NCBI GenBank assembly: GCA_017429525.1
Contig: JAFROT010000013.1
Span: 124,001 to 188,000 of the forward strand
Reading direction: 5' to 3'
DNA: 64,000 bases
From: Bacteroidaceae bacterium
Lineage (GTDB): Bacteria > Bacteroidota > Bacteroidia > Bacteroidales > Bacteroidaceae
This document shows positions 50,368-58,532 of this stretch, in pieces. The notes beneath the pieces were generated by a model. The model had not been told where the DNA came from. It searched no databases and saw only the letters and a program-made list of their open reading frames with translations. Positions within the stretch are counted from its first letter, which is position 1. Each line of letters opens with the position of its first letter. The position numbers were made by a program, and so were the translations under genes.

Positions 50368-51777
50368 TTATTTCTTCTTGAGTTCAGGAATCTTCAGTTC
50401 CATATCCAAGGGGACGACATCAGGATTGTCAATGCCATTCATCTTGCAGATATAAGGAACGAAGTCAGTACTCTGGTAGTATTTGAGCGAGATATTGAGC
50501 AAGGTCTTACCTGGCTTCATGACCTCAGTGCCTTTGACGCCAACAATCTGATAATCACCGCCTTCAAGTTGAGGATAAGATGTTGCAGTCGCTGGCTGCG
50601 CAACAACAGCTTTCTCTGTTGAAGCTGAGGCTGATGCTGCATCGGCAGCATCGCTATTTGCAGCCTTATCTCCTGTCACTTCTGCTGGTTCAGCAAGTTC
50701 TGCAGGTTTTGCGCCATCCTCCGCTTCAATTGCCGACTCGTCCGACGATGAAGCAGGAACGAACTGTCGCTGAGACTGAGGAGCGGGACTAAGCGTAGGT
50801 AATTCGAAGGGGCGGAAATAGAAGCAGATGGCATAGCCAAGGAACATACAAAGCAGGGCGCCAAGGAGCCCTAAAAGGATATTGCGTGTCATGTGAGTTT
50901 CTTCTTGAGTTTCGTTGAGATAATAATTTTCACGATGCTTTGGAGTTGAGACGAGGGGTGAAGCCGTATCAGCGGATACTGTCGAAGTCGGCTCTTCAAT
51001 GGGCTGTTTTTCTGTAGCCTGTTTTTCAACCGGAGAGTCTTCTGTAGACTGTTCTTCTGCGGTTTGTTCTTCAACGACAGTTTCTTCCTTTACTGATGAT
51101 CCTTCAACGACAGGTTCCTCTGCCACATGCGCCTCTTCAACGATTGTTTCCACGTCCTCTGAAGTTTTCTCGGTCTTTGGAAGTTCTTCAACCACAATTT
51201 CGTGTTCATCCGAAATGACCTCCGACGGAGTCACTTCCTCAACAGGAACCGACGTCTCAACCTCAGGAGCGACTTCTCTCTCCGGAGTGGTTTCAACTTC
51301 AGGAGCAGCTTCGACTACTTCATTGGCTCCCTCATCTGGAACAGTTTCCTCCACGGAAGCGACCTTTGAAACGATATCAACCTCTGGAATCGCAGCCTCG
51401 TCCGCTTCTGGAACTTGGACTTCGTCGATGCGTTCCATCAGTTCTGTAGGCGTAGCCTCGTTCAAAACAACCGTTTCGAAGTCTGCAAAGGGACGGTTGA
51501 CGGCGTCTCGCAGAACAGGATCGGGAGTGAAACTAACCTTCGTGTGCCCTGCCAGTAGAATACGTTCGCCCGTCGAGACATGAATGCTCTCGCGCGCCTC
51601 AACGTCAATGAGTTTGAACGTTCCAAGGCCTTTCACCTTCACCAACTTCTCGCGCACGAGATTTTCCTCGATGACATTAAAGAACGCTTGCACGAAATCC
51701 TCAGCAAAACGATTTGGGATGGAGGCACGAGTGGCCAATCCGTCAACGATTTCAGACAATAATACGCGTCGGCTCAT
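50368..51777 (-). CDS. HU-domain protein with membrane span and LysM-like domain
   Basis: A 469-residue protein with an unusual order: an HU/IHF DNA-binding domain (about 1-95, with VKVKGLGTFKLIDVEARESI), a long acidic Glu/Val/Thr/Pro-rich stretch (~100-285), one membrane span (~299-320), a linker, and a LysM-like C-terminus (~405-469; GKTLLNISLKYYQSTDFVPY). If the N-terminus is cytoplasmic, the LysM domain would face the periplasm and touch peptidoglycan, linking DNA to the wall. It is translationally coupled to the HU gene upstream (ATGA overlap). Proteins of this type occur in other Bacteroidales, but their role is not known to me. Confidence 0.85.
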   Translation of the reverse strand: MSRRVLLSEIVDGLATRASIPNRFAEDFVQAFFNVIEENLVREKLVKVKGLGTFKLIDVEARESIHVSTGERILLAGHTKVSFTPDPVLRDAVNRPFADFETVVLNEATPTELMERIDEVQVPEADEAAIPEVDIVSKVASVEETVPDEGANEVVEAAPEVETTPEREVAPEVETSVPVEEVTPSEVISDEHEIVVEELPKTEKTSEDVETIVEEAHVAEEPVVEGSSVKEETVVEEQTAEEQSTEDSPVEKQATEKQPIEEPTSTVSADTASPLVSTPKHRENYYLNETQEETHMTRNILLGLLGALLCMFLGYAICFYFRPFELPTLSPAPQSQRQFVPASSSDESAIEAEDGAKPAELAEPAEVTGDKAANSDAADAASASASTEKAVVAQPATATSYPQLEGGDYQIVGVKGTEVMKPGKTLLNISLKYYQSTDFVPYICKMNGIDNPDVVPLDMELKIPELKKK

Positions 51778-52064
51778 GCTTCGTCACCTCCTTCCTTTGT
51801 CCGCTCGCGCAGAGCGGCACTCGATTTGAAGGTCAACGTCAGACGCGGTGGCACCAGCAGACGCTGCCCGGTGGTGGGATTGTTGATGACGCGTTCCATG
51901 CGCTTCTTCACCTCGAAAGAGCCGAAGTTAGGCACCAATACGGAGTTCTCTTCCTCGAACTGAGCAGTGAGTTCGGCCAGCAGATGCTGGATGAGCATCC
52001 GAGTGTCGCGGAGCTTATAATTCTCTTTCAGCGAGAGCGCTGCTACAAATTCCTTATTATTCAT
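51774..52064 (-). CDS. HU/IHF-family DNA-binding protein
   Basis: A 96-residue nucleoid protein with the HU fold: N-terminal helices (NKEFVAALSLKENYKLRDTR), FGSFEVKKRMERVINNPTTG and the Pro-tipped arm RLLVPPRLTLTFKSSAAL. It bends DNA and may dimerise with the HU domain of the next gene, with which it overlaps by 4 bases. It lies 20 bases after rimO. Confidence 0.92.
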   Translation of the reverse strand: MNNKEFVAALSLKENYKLRDTRMLIQHLLAELTAQFEEENSVLVPNFGSFEVKKRMERVINNPTTGQRLLVPPRLTLTFKSSAALRERTKEGGDEA

Positions 52065-52083
52065 ATCTTATTGATATTGTTTC

Positions 52084-53418
52084 TTATTGTTCGTTCTGAG
52101 TTGGAAGGGCCAGAGTGCCATAGAGGTCGAACTCATCGGCCTCGGTGATGCTGACATCTGCGAACTGCCCAATGAACGACTCAGGGGATGCCGAAGCTGA
52201 AAGGCTGCTGACAGCCACGAGGACCTCGGGGTCAACCTCTGGCGAGTCGAACTCAGTACGTCCCACCAAATAGTCGCCTTCCCTGCGGTCGAAGATGACG
52301 CGCATCGTCTGCCCCACTTTCGCCGCTTGAACGTCGGCAGAGATGCGTTGTTGCAAGCGCATGAGTTTAGACAGGCGAGCCTGCTTCACTTCCTCAGGAA
52401 TATCGTCGGCATAGGCCTTAGCGCTGTGCGTGCCTTCTTCCTCACTATAGGCAAAAGCGCCCATACGGTCGAAGCGTGCCCAGCGCGTGAAGGCAAGAAG
52501 TTGGTCGAAAGCCTCGTCGCTCTCGCCTGGATGACCCACCATCAACGTGGTGCGCAGGTGGATGCCTGGGACTTCGCGGCGTATGCGCTCGATGAAAGCA
52601 TAGGTCTCGTCGCTTGTTATGTGACGGCGCATAGCGGTCAGCACGGGGTCGGCAATATGCTGGAGAGCGATGTCGAGATAACGGCAGATGTTCTTGTGGC
52701 GATTCATCACCTCCAGCAACTCCCAGGGGAAATCTGCGGGATAGCCATAATGAAGGCGTATCCATTCGACACCCTCGATGGCTGCCATGCGATCAATCAG
52801 CTCAGCAATTGCGCGATGATGATAGAGGTCGACACCATAGTAGGTCAGCTCCTGGGCGATGACTTGGAATTCCTTGACGCCCAAAGCTACCAGCTGGCGC
52901 ACCTCGTCGAGGATTTCCTCCATCGGGCGGCTCACATGACGGCCTGTTATCAAGGGAATGGCGCAGTACGAACAACGACGGTCGCAGCCTTCAGAAATCT
53001 TCACATAAGCATAATGCGAAGGGGTTGTGACGATGCGACCAGGCGTTAGCGCATTGTCCCATGCATGGCCAAGGTCCTCAATAAGACGTGTCCAGTCGAA
53101 CTTGCCATACCAGCCGTCCACTTCAGGAATTTCAGCCTGCAGCTCAGTCAGATAGCGCTGCGAGAGACAACCCATCACATAGAGGCGCTTCAGCGTTCCT
53201 TCTGCTTTGCGCTGTCCTTGTTCCAGGATCATGTTGATGCTCTCTTCTTTGGCATCGCCGATGAAGCCACATGTGTTGACTACACAGATGTCGCCACTGC
53301 AGACCTCAGGATCATGCGCTACGCTGTAACCTGCGCCACGCAGTTGAGCCATCAGGCGCTCAGAATCCACCAGATTCTTGGAGCAACCCATCGTAAGGAT
53401 GTCTATATGCTGCCTCAT
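52084..53418 (-). CDS. rimO: ribosomal protein S12 methylthiotransferase
   Basis: A 444-residue radical-SAM methylthiotransferase that modifies Asp-89 of S12. The N-terminal UPF0004 domain has TMGCSKNLVDSERLMAQL with its cluster Cys residues; the radical-SAM motif is CDRRCSYCAIP (near 145-155); a TRAM domain ends the protein. MGCSKN-VDSE is typical of RimO rather than MiaB. It overlaps ftsY by 4 bases (ATGA). Confidence 0.94.
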   Translation of the reverse strand: MRQHIDILTMGCSKNLVDSERLMAQLRGAGYSVAHDPEVCSGDICVVNTCGFIGDAKEESINMILEQGQRKAEGTLKRLYVMGCLSQRYLTELQAEIPEVDGWYGKFDWTRLIEDLGHAWDNALTPGRIVTTPSHYAYVKISEGCDRRCSYCAIPLITGRHVSRPMEEILDEVRQLVALGVKEFQVIAQELTYYGVDLYHHRAIAELIDRMAAIEGVEWIRLHYGYPADFPWELLEVMNRHKNICRYLDIALQHIADPVLTAMRRHITSDETYAFIERIRREVPGIHLRTTLMVGHPGESDEAFDQLLAFTRWARFDRMGAFAYSEEEGTHSAKAYADDIPEEVKQARLSKLMRLQQRISADVQAAKVGQTMRVIFDRREGDYLVGRTEFDSPEVDPEVLVAVSSLSASASPESFIGQFADVSITEADEFDLYGTLALPTQNEQ

Positions 53419-54377
53419 TCCCCAAAGAGCGAGTTGACGAATTCACGTCGGTTGAACGGCTGCAAGTCTTCCATTCCTTCGCCGAGGCCGATGTAACGGA
53501 CGGGAATCTTGAACTGGTCAGAGATGCCCAGCACTACCCCACCCTTGGCCGTACCATCGAGCTTGGTAATGGCCATCGAAGTGACATCAGTGGCAGCCGT
53601 GAACTGCTTGGCCTGTTCGAAAGCATTCTGGCCTGTGGAGCCGTCGAGCACGAGCATCACGTCGTGCGGAGCATCGGGAACGACCTTCTGCATCACGCGC
53701 TTGATCTTCGAGAGCTCGTCCATCAGACCTTTCTTGTTGTGCAGGCGCCCGGCTGTGTCAATCAGCACGACGTCGACGTCGTTGGCGACAGCACTTGAGA
53801 GGGTGTCGAAAGCCACGCTGGCCGGATCACTACCCATCTGCTGCTTGACAACAGGCACGCCCACACGCTCGCCCCAGATGACAATCTGCTCCACGGCAGC
53901 AGCACGGAACGTGTCTGCAGCACCAAGCATCACCTTCAGCCCGGCCTGCTTGAACTGCCATGCGAGTTTGCCGATTGTTGTAGTCTTGCCGACGCCATTG
54001 ACCCCAACGACCATAACGACGTAAGGTTTCTTGCCTTCGGGAATCTGGAAGCCCTCGGTGTCGCCCGTATTGTTTTCAGTCAGCAGAGAGGCTATCTCAT
54101 CGCGGAGGATCCTATTGAGTTCGCTCGTGCTGACATACTTGTCGCGCGCCACGCGTTCCTCAATTCTGCGGATGATGTTCAGCGTAGTATCTACGCCCAC
54201 ATCAGACGTCACCAACACTTCCTCAAGGTCATCAAGGACATCATCGTCCACCTTCGACTTGCCGGCCACAGTGCGCGCCAACTTACCGAAGAAACTTTCC
54301 TTCGTCTTTTCGAGACCCTTGTTGAGCGTCTCTTTCTGCTGTTCCTTATTCTTGGAGAAAAAATTGAAGAATCCCAT
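53415..54377 (-). CDS. ftsY: signal recognition particle receptor FtsY
   Basis: A 320-residue SRP receptor GTPase for co-translational membrane targeting. The short N-terminal part FFNFFSKNKEQQKETLNKG replaces the acidic A domain, followed by the NG domain: P-loop GVNGVGKTTTIGKLA (near 118), LIDTAGRL (near 200), TKLDGTAKGG (near 266), and the final IGLGEGMEDLQPF. The ATG at 54377 matches the family; a longer start would include the promoter region. A tandem array lies upstream. Confidence 0.95.
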   Translation of the reverse strand: MGFFNFFSKNKEQQKETLNKGLEKTKESFFGKLARTVAGKSKVDDDVLDDLEEVLVTSDVGVDTTLNIIRRIEERVARDKYVSTSELNRILRDEIASLLTENNTGDTEGFQIPEGKKPYVVMVVGVNGVGKTTTIGKLAWQFKQAGLKVMLGAADTFRAAAVEQIVIWGERVGVPVVKQQMGSDPASVAFDTLSSAVANDVDVVLIDTAGRLHNKKGLMDELSKIKRVMQKVVPDAPHDVMLVLDGSTGQNAFEQAKQFTAATDVTSMAITKLDGTAKGGVVLGISDQFKIPVRYIGLGEGMEDLQPFNRREFVNSLFGE

Positions 54378-54410
54378 GTGCGTATAAAATGCATTTCGTT
54401 TTAGCGACTG

Positions 54411-54442
54411 CAAAGGTACAAAATTGTTCCTAAAGGAACAAG
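54411..54442 (-). promoter_or_regulatory. Bacteroidetes promoter of the ftsY operon
   Basis: On the minus strand CTTG (54442-54439), 20 bases, TACCTTTG (54418-54411). The ftsY ATG lies 33 bases downstream. The -33 element is TTG preceded by C. Confidence 0.75.
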
Positions 54443-54556
54443 CATTTTAGAAAGATTAAGACTCTTAAAACTGCATTAACGCGGCAAACAACGAAAAGCG
54501 CTAAAGCGACACCGAAAAACTATGAACCTGCACGAATTGACACACAAAACTGCGCA

Positions 54557-54688
54557 TATAGACGTGTAAGCTCACACGTATAGACGCATAAGCCCACACA
54601 TATAGACGCATAAGCCTACACGTATAGACGCATAAGCCTATACGTATAGACGCATAAGCCTACACGTATAGACGCATAAATCATTATG
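54557..54688. repeat. 22-bp tandem array 4 (six units)
   Basis: TATAGACG starts at 54557, 54579, 54601, 54623, 54645 and 54667, always 22 bases apart. Most units continue CATAAGCC and then a variable TACACG/CACACA part; the first and last units are degenerate. It lies ~115 bases upstream of the ftsY promoter and downstream of the ribosomal-protein operon. Confidence 0.92.
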
Positions 54689-55045
54689 ATGAATAGAGCG
54701 ATGAAGCGTAGTTGCCTACATGCATTTCAACTTCACCTATATTCTTGAAAAGACATTAAAGGCAGGGGGACTGACGACCCCGATATCAGATACAGCTTAT
54801 TAATGCGACAGTAAAGGAAATAGTGAATAAGATTTTATTATATATAATAATATTACATATAATAAAAACAAATTGAAGGATTCACCTATGCATGCTCAAG
54901 CGAGAACCGCTATCGGATATCCGAATCACTTGTATAAAAAATCTCCCCTGACTTACAGAAGCCAGAGGAGAGATTCATGTTGATTCCGAGAGCGACACAT
55001 ACTGCGTCAACAATCAGAGTTTTGGAAGTTCTTTGTTTGCGAAGA
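54689..55045. other. 357-bp non-coding gap after the ribosomal-protein operon
   Basis: No gene is credible. It is AT-rich, with TATTATATATAATAATATTACATATAATA near 54836-54864 (alternating AT, self-complementary in part). A terminator hairpin (listed separately) lies at its right side. Confidence 0.6.
54935..54975 (-). terminator. probable terminator of the rpmB-rpmG-DUF4295 operon
   Basis: On the minus strand AATCTCTCCTCTGGC (54975-54961) pairs, with two mismatches, with GTCAGGGGAGATT (to 54939), followed by TTTTTATAC. It lies ~70 bases after the DUF4295 stop. Confidence 0.65.
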
Positions 55046-55201
55046 TTAGTTCTTGAAGAAGTCCTGAACGGCTTCATTGGGAACCATACGCTCATCGAAG
55101 GAGTAAGAACCCTTAGCGTTCTTCACCATCTTGATGACCTTTGTGTAGCTACGGCCATCGGTCTTACCCGTCTGCAGGGTTGCGACTGTTTTCTTTGCCA
55201 T
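55046..55201 (-). CDS. DUF4295 small ribosome-associated-locus protein
   Basis: A 51-residue basic protein, MAKKTVATLQTGKTDGRSYT at the N-terminus and NEAVQDFFKN at the end, of the DUF4295 family. This family always accompanies rpmB and rpmG in Bacteroidetes and may be a ribosomal or translation-related protein; its exact job is not known to me. It starts 13 bases after rpmG. Confidence 0.9.
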   Translation of the reverse strand: MAKKTVATLQTGKTDGRSYTKVIKMVKNAKGSYSFDERMVPNEAVQDFFKN

Positions 55202-55214
55202 CGTGCTTCAGTTT

Positions 55215-55403
55215 TTATTTGATTTCCTTGTGAACCGTCATGCGCTTGAGAATCGGATTGTACTTCTTCAACTCGAGGCGCTCAGGATGGTTTTTCCTGT
55301 TCTTCGTGGTGATGTAACGAGAGGTGCCGGGGAGGCCGCTCTCCTTCATTTCTGTGCATTCGAGAATCACCTGTACTCTATTGCCTTTAGCTTTCTTTGC
55401 CAT
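55215..55403 (-). CDS. rpmG: 50S ribosomal protein L33
   Basis: A 62-residue L33 with [20 protein letters not shown] and [19 protein letters not shown]. It lacks the four-Cys zinc ribbon (a single Cys remains), so it is the C-minus form. It lies between rpmB and the DUF4295 gene in one operon. Confidence 0.95.
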   Translation of the reverse strand: MAKKAKGNRVQVILECTEMKESGLPGTSRYITTKNRKNHPERLELKKYNPILKRMTVHKEIK

Positions 55404-55448
55404 TGTGTTCCTTAGCTGTTTAAGTGGTTAAACGAAGAGTGACGGTGA

Positions 55449-55685
55449 TTACTGAAGATAGCCCTTTTCAGCAGCTTGCTTGATGGCAGCGTCGAGACCA
55501 ATCTTGTTGATCACGCGCAGACCAGCAGCCGAGATCGTGAGGCTGATCCAGCAGTCTTCCTCCACCCAATAGAACTTCTTGGTGAAGAGATTCACGTCGA
55601 AGACGCGCTTTGTGCGGCGCTTAGAGTGCGATACATTGTTGCCATGCATCGCTCTTTTTCCGGTGATTTGACAAATCTTAGACAT
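55449..55685 (-). CDS. rpmB: 50S ribosomal protein L28
   Basis: A 78-residue L28: [37 protein letters not shown], and a C-terminal helix. The ATG at 55685 matches the family start; ten further upstream codons are not conserved. A promoter lies at 55741-55771. Confidence 0.95.
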   Translation of the reverse strand: MSKICQITGKRAMHGNNVSHSKRRTKRVFDVNLFTKKFYWVEEDCWISLTISAAGLRVINKIGLDAAIKQAAEKGYLQ

Positions 55686-55740
55686 TTCTAATCGTTCCTT
55701 TTTTGTAACTTCCAAGTAATTACTTCTTCCAAACAGGGCG

Positions 55741-55771
55741 CAAAGGTAATGCTTTTTTCTGAATGCTCAAA
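55741..55771 (-). promoter_or_regulatory. Bacteroidetes promoter of rpmB
   Basis: On the minus strand TTTG (55771-55768), 19 bases, TACCTTTG (55748-55741). The start codon is ~55 bases downstream. Confidence 0.82.
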
Positions 55772-55788
55772 GTTTTTCGGCTTTTTTT

Positions 55789-56292
55789 TCATTCTTCAGC
55801 CGTCGGGAAGTCCCTTTTTAGCCTCTCAAGGAGCATTTGCAGGGCAGTAAGGGAGGCTCTAACGACGTTTTCTTCGCGTCCATCATCGCCTGTGAGTTCA
55901 CGCACTTCGATGTCGTCAGCCGTACCTACTGCCACAAAGATGGTACCGACAGGCGCTTCAGGGCCACCGCCAGGACCGGCATAGCCCGTTACGGCCACAG
56001 CATAGTCGGTCTGAAGACGTTCGAGTGCACCTGCTACCATCGCACGTGCAACCTCTTCGCTGACAGCGCCCTTCTCGGCCAGCAACTCCTCGCTGACGCC
56101 CAAGAGCCGAGTCTTCAGTTCGTTGACGTAGGTGACGACACCACCACGGAAATAGGTGCTGGCACCGGGCAGAGCAGCAATGCCCGCTGCAACGAGGCCA
56201 GCCGTACAACTCTCTGCCGTCGAGAGGGTTTTCTCGGCACGCCACAGGTATTCACTAATCTCGCGTGAAATGACTTTAACTTGTACGTTCAT
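55789..56292 (-). CDS. CinA C-terminal-domain amidohydrolase (PncC type)
   Basis: A 167-residue stand-alone CinA C-terminal domain, the nicotinamide mononucleotide deamidase (PncC) type that recycles NMN in NAD metabolism. [20 protein letters not shown] (near 25-44), [17 protein letters not shown] and [20 protein letters not shown] are diagnostic. The N-terminal MoCF domain of full-length CinA is absent. It lies 39 bases after tsaD. Confidence 0.9.
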   Translation of the reverse strand: MNVQVKVISREISEYLWRAEKTLSTAESCTAGLVAAGIAALPGASTYFRGGVVTYVNELKTRLLGVSEELLAEKGAVSEEVARAMVAGALERLQTDYAVAVTGYAGPGGGPEAPVGTIFVAVGTADDIEVRELTGDDGREENVVRASLTALQMLLERLKRDFPTAEE

Positions 56293-56331
56293 CGCTTATA
56301 TTTAATAATTTACGATTTAATGATTACAGAT

Positions 56332-57411
56332 TCACAGCGCCACACGACTATATGCAGGTGCCTCCATCGGGCAGAAGTCTTTGTCGGCATACTTGAACGC
56401 ACCCGTAATGGCAATCATGGCTGCATTGTCAGTCGTATAGCTGAATTTAGGGATATAAATGGTCCAACCATAGCGGCGGGCATGGTCCTTGAAAGCCTCA
56501 CGGAGTCCAGTGTTGGCGCTGACGCCGCCAGCCACCGCCACATGCTTGATTTTCAAGTCCTTTGCGGCACGGCGCAATTTGTTCATGAGAATATCCACGA
56601 TGGTCTTCTCCAACGATGCCGCGAGGTCTTCCTTGTGATGCTCAATGAAATCGGGATCGTCCTTCAACCAGTCGCGCAGGTTATAGAGGAACGATGTCTT
56701 CAGTCCGCTGAAGCTATAATCATAGCCGGGGATGGCAGGCTTCGAAAAGTGGTAGGCATCTGGATTACCCTGACGGGCTAAGCGGTCGATAACAGGACCA
56801 CCAGGATAGCCTAACCCCATGACCTTCGAGCACTTGTCAATGGCCTCTCCGGCAGCATCATCAATGGTCTGTCCGATGATTTGCATGTCGTTATACGCCT
56901 TGACCAGCACTATCTGCGAATTGCCGCCACTGACCAACAGGCAAAGGAAGGGAAAAGGAGGAGCCGATGAATCGTCAGCGCTCTCTTTGATAAAGTGCGC
57001 TAACACGTGCCCTTGCAAGTGGTTGACGTCGATCATCGGGATGCCCAACGAGGCAGCCAACCCCTTGGCAAAGCTCACGCCGACGAGCAACGAACCCATC
57101 AGCCCTGGGCCACGTGTGAAAGCGATGGCCGAAAGTTCTTCCTTCGTCACGCCTGCACGCTTCAAAGCTTGGTCCACGACGGGTACAATATTTTGTTGAT
57201 GCGCGCGCGAGGCCAATTCGGGAACGACACCTCCGTAAGCCTCATGGACAGCTTGCGATGCCGTCACGTTCGACAGCAATACACCGTCGCGAATTACTGC
57301 CGCAGAGGTATCGTCGCATGACGATTCGATGCCGAGGATGATAACCCCACCTCCGTTCTCCCCCGTTAGGGAAGGGCGAAGCTGATGTGAGGCGGTTGTT
57401 TGATTACTCAT
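56332..57411 (-). CDS. tsaD: tRNA N6-adenosine threonylcarbamoyltransferase
   Basis: A 359-residue TsaD/Kae1 ASKHA-fold protein that transfers threonylcarbamoyl to A37 of ANN-reading tRNAs. LGIESSCDDTSAAVI (near 26) is the phosphate-1 motif; metal ligands are in VNHLQGHVLAHF (near 130, HxxxH), and VAGGVSANTGLRE and YTTDNAAMIA follow. The first ~22 residues (containing RPSLTGENGGG) are not conserved enzyme sequence and are coded by a GC-rich inverted repeat like those in the sialic-acid operon; MSNQTT at 57411 may be a repeat-extended start. Confidence 0.94.
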   Translation of the reverse strand: MSNQTTASHQLRPSLTGENGGGVIILGIESSCDDTSAAVIRDGVLLSNVTASQAVHEAYGGVVPELASRAHQQNIVPVVDQALKRAGVTKEELSAIAFTRGPGLMGSLLVGVSFAKGLAASLGIPMIDVNHLQGHVLAHFIKESADDSSAPPFPFLCLLVSGGNSQIVLVKAYNDMQIIGQTIDDAAGEAIDKCSKVMGLGYPGGPVIDRLARQGNPDAYHFSKPAIPGYDYSFSGLKTSFLYNLRDWLKDDPDFIEHHKEDLAASLEKTIVDILMNKLRRAAKDLKIKHVAVAGGVSANTGLREAFKDHARRYGWTIYIPKFSYTTDNAAMIAITGAFKYADKDFCPMEAPAYSRVAL

Positions 57412-57554
57412 TATGATACTACTATAATAATCTAAAAGGCGCTGGCAAAAGCAGTTACCTTAAGGTTTTGAACAAAAGGATTGTCATTCGATAGTTATTA
57501 CCAAGACGTCAATGGCCCTTTCCTGATGGGAGGAGTCGGGAGTGGTTCTTCTTT

Positions 57555-58418
57555 TTAATGCGTCAGCACTTCCACCCCATGCTCGGTCATGACAAACGTA
57601 TGCTCCCATTGTGCGCTGGGCATCTCGTCCTCGGTGACAATGGTCCATCCGTCATCTTCGTCGCAGAACACCTGCCACGTACCCATGTTGATCATCGGCT
57701 CGATGGTAAACACCATCCCGGGCACCAATAGCATGCCTGTTCCTTTGTGTCCATAATGGTCGACGTCGGGCTCTTCGTGGAACTCAAGTCCCACGCCGTG
57801 TCCAGCCAAGTCGCGAACGACCGAGAAACCATTCTTGTGGGCATGTTTCTGGATGGCATTGCCGATGTCGCCCACATAGACATAAGGCTTCGAGCAGACT
57901 TCTTCACCTATTTTCAGGCATTCCCACGCCACATCCACCAACTTCTGGCGTTTGGCATCGGTCTTGCCGCCCACGATATACATGCGCGAAGCATCTGCAT
58001 AATATCCATCGAGAATGGTGGTGCAGTCGACGTTGATGATATCGCCGTCCTCCAGCACCTCCCAGTCATTAGGGATGCCGTGACAGACGACCTCGTTGAT
58101 GCTCGTACAGCACGAACGTGGGAAGCCTTCGTAGCCCAGGCAAGCAGACGTTGCACCATGACTGGTGGTGTACTCCGCTACCATATCGTCAATCTCCTGC
58201 GTCGTCATGCCTGCATGAATCTTGTCTGTCAGCATGTCGAGGATGCCCGTGTTGATGACGCCTGCCCGACGAATGCCCTCAATCTGGTCGGGCGTCTTGA
58301 TCAGATCGCGCGTAGGAACCAGCTTGCCACGCTCCTGCGCAGCAAGTATAATACGATCCATTTCGGTCAGTTCCTGACCCTTGATGATGGACCACCTGTT
58401 CTTTTTCTTTCCATTCAT
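57555..58418 (-). CDS. map: type I methionine aminopeptidase
   Basis: A 287-residue MAP that removes initiator Met from new proteins. Metal ligands are in INVDCTTILDGYYADASRMY (Asp pair), AGHGVGLEFHEEP (His) and the later TIEPMI (Glu). The N-terminal ~45 residues form an extension (KGQELTEMDRIILAAQERGK and following) that some Bacteroidetes MAPs share. ATG 58418 is only five bases after a perfect promoter, which implies a leaderless or nearly leaderless mRNA. Confidence 0.93.
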   Translation of the reverse strand: MNGKKKNRWSIIKGQELTEMDRIILAAQERGKLVPTRDLIKTPDQIEGIRRAGVINTGILDMLTDKIHAGMTTQEIDDMVAEYTTSHGATSACLGYEGFPRSCCTSINEVVCHGIPNDWEVLEDGDIINVDCTTILDGYYADASRMYIVGGKTDAKRQKLVDVAWECLKIGEEVCSKPYVYVGDIGNAIQKHAHKNGFSVVRDLAGHGVGLEFHEEPDVDHYGHKGTGMLLVPGMVFTIEPMINMGTWQVFCDEDDGWTIVTEDEMPSAQWEHTFVMTEHGVEVLTH

Positions 58419-58423
58419 GGCCG

Positions 58424-58455
58424 CAAAGGTACGACGAAGTGAGCGAAAAAACAAA
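58424..58455 (-). promoter_or_regulatory. Bacteroidetes promoter of map
   Basis: On the minus strand TTTG (58455-58452), 20 bases, TACCTTTG (58431-58424), an exact match. Only CGGCC separates it from the ATG at 58418. Confidence 0.82.
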
Positions 58456-58532
58456 TTTATTTGATGATTTCCGAAGCTAAACGCCATAGAGTAGAGCTCA
58501 AGGGCGCTATGAGCGAACCAAACAAGGGCATC

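Noticed and set aside
54910..55095. Minus-strand 61-residue frame
   Set aside because: It overlaps the DUF4295 gene in another frame and crosses the terminator hairpin.
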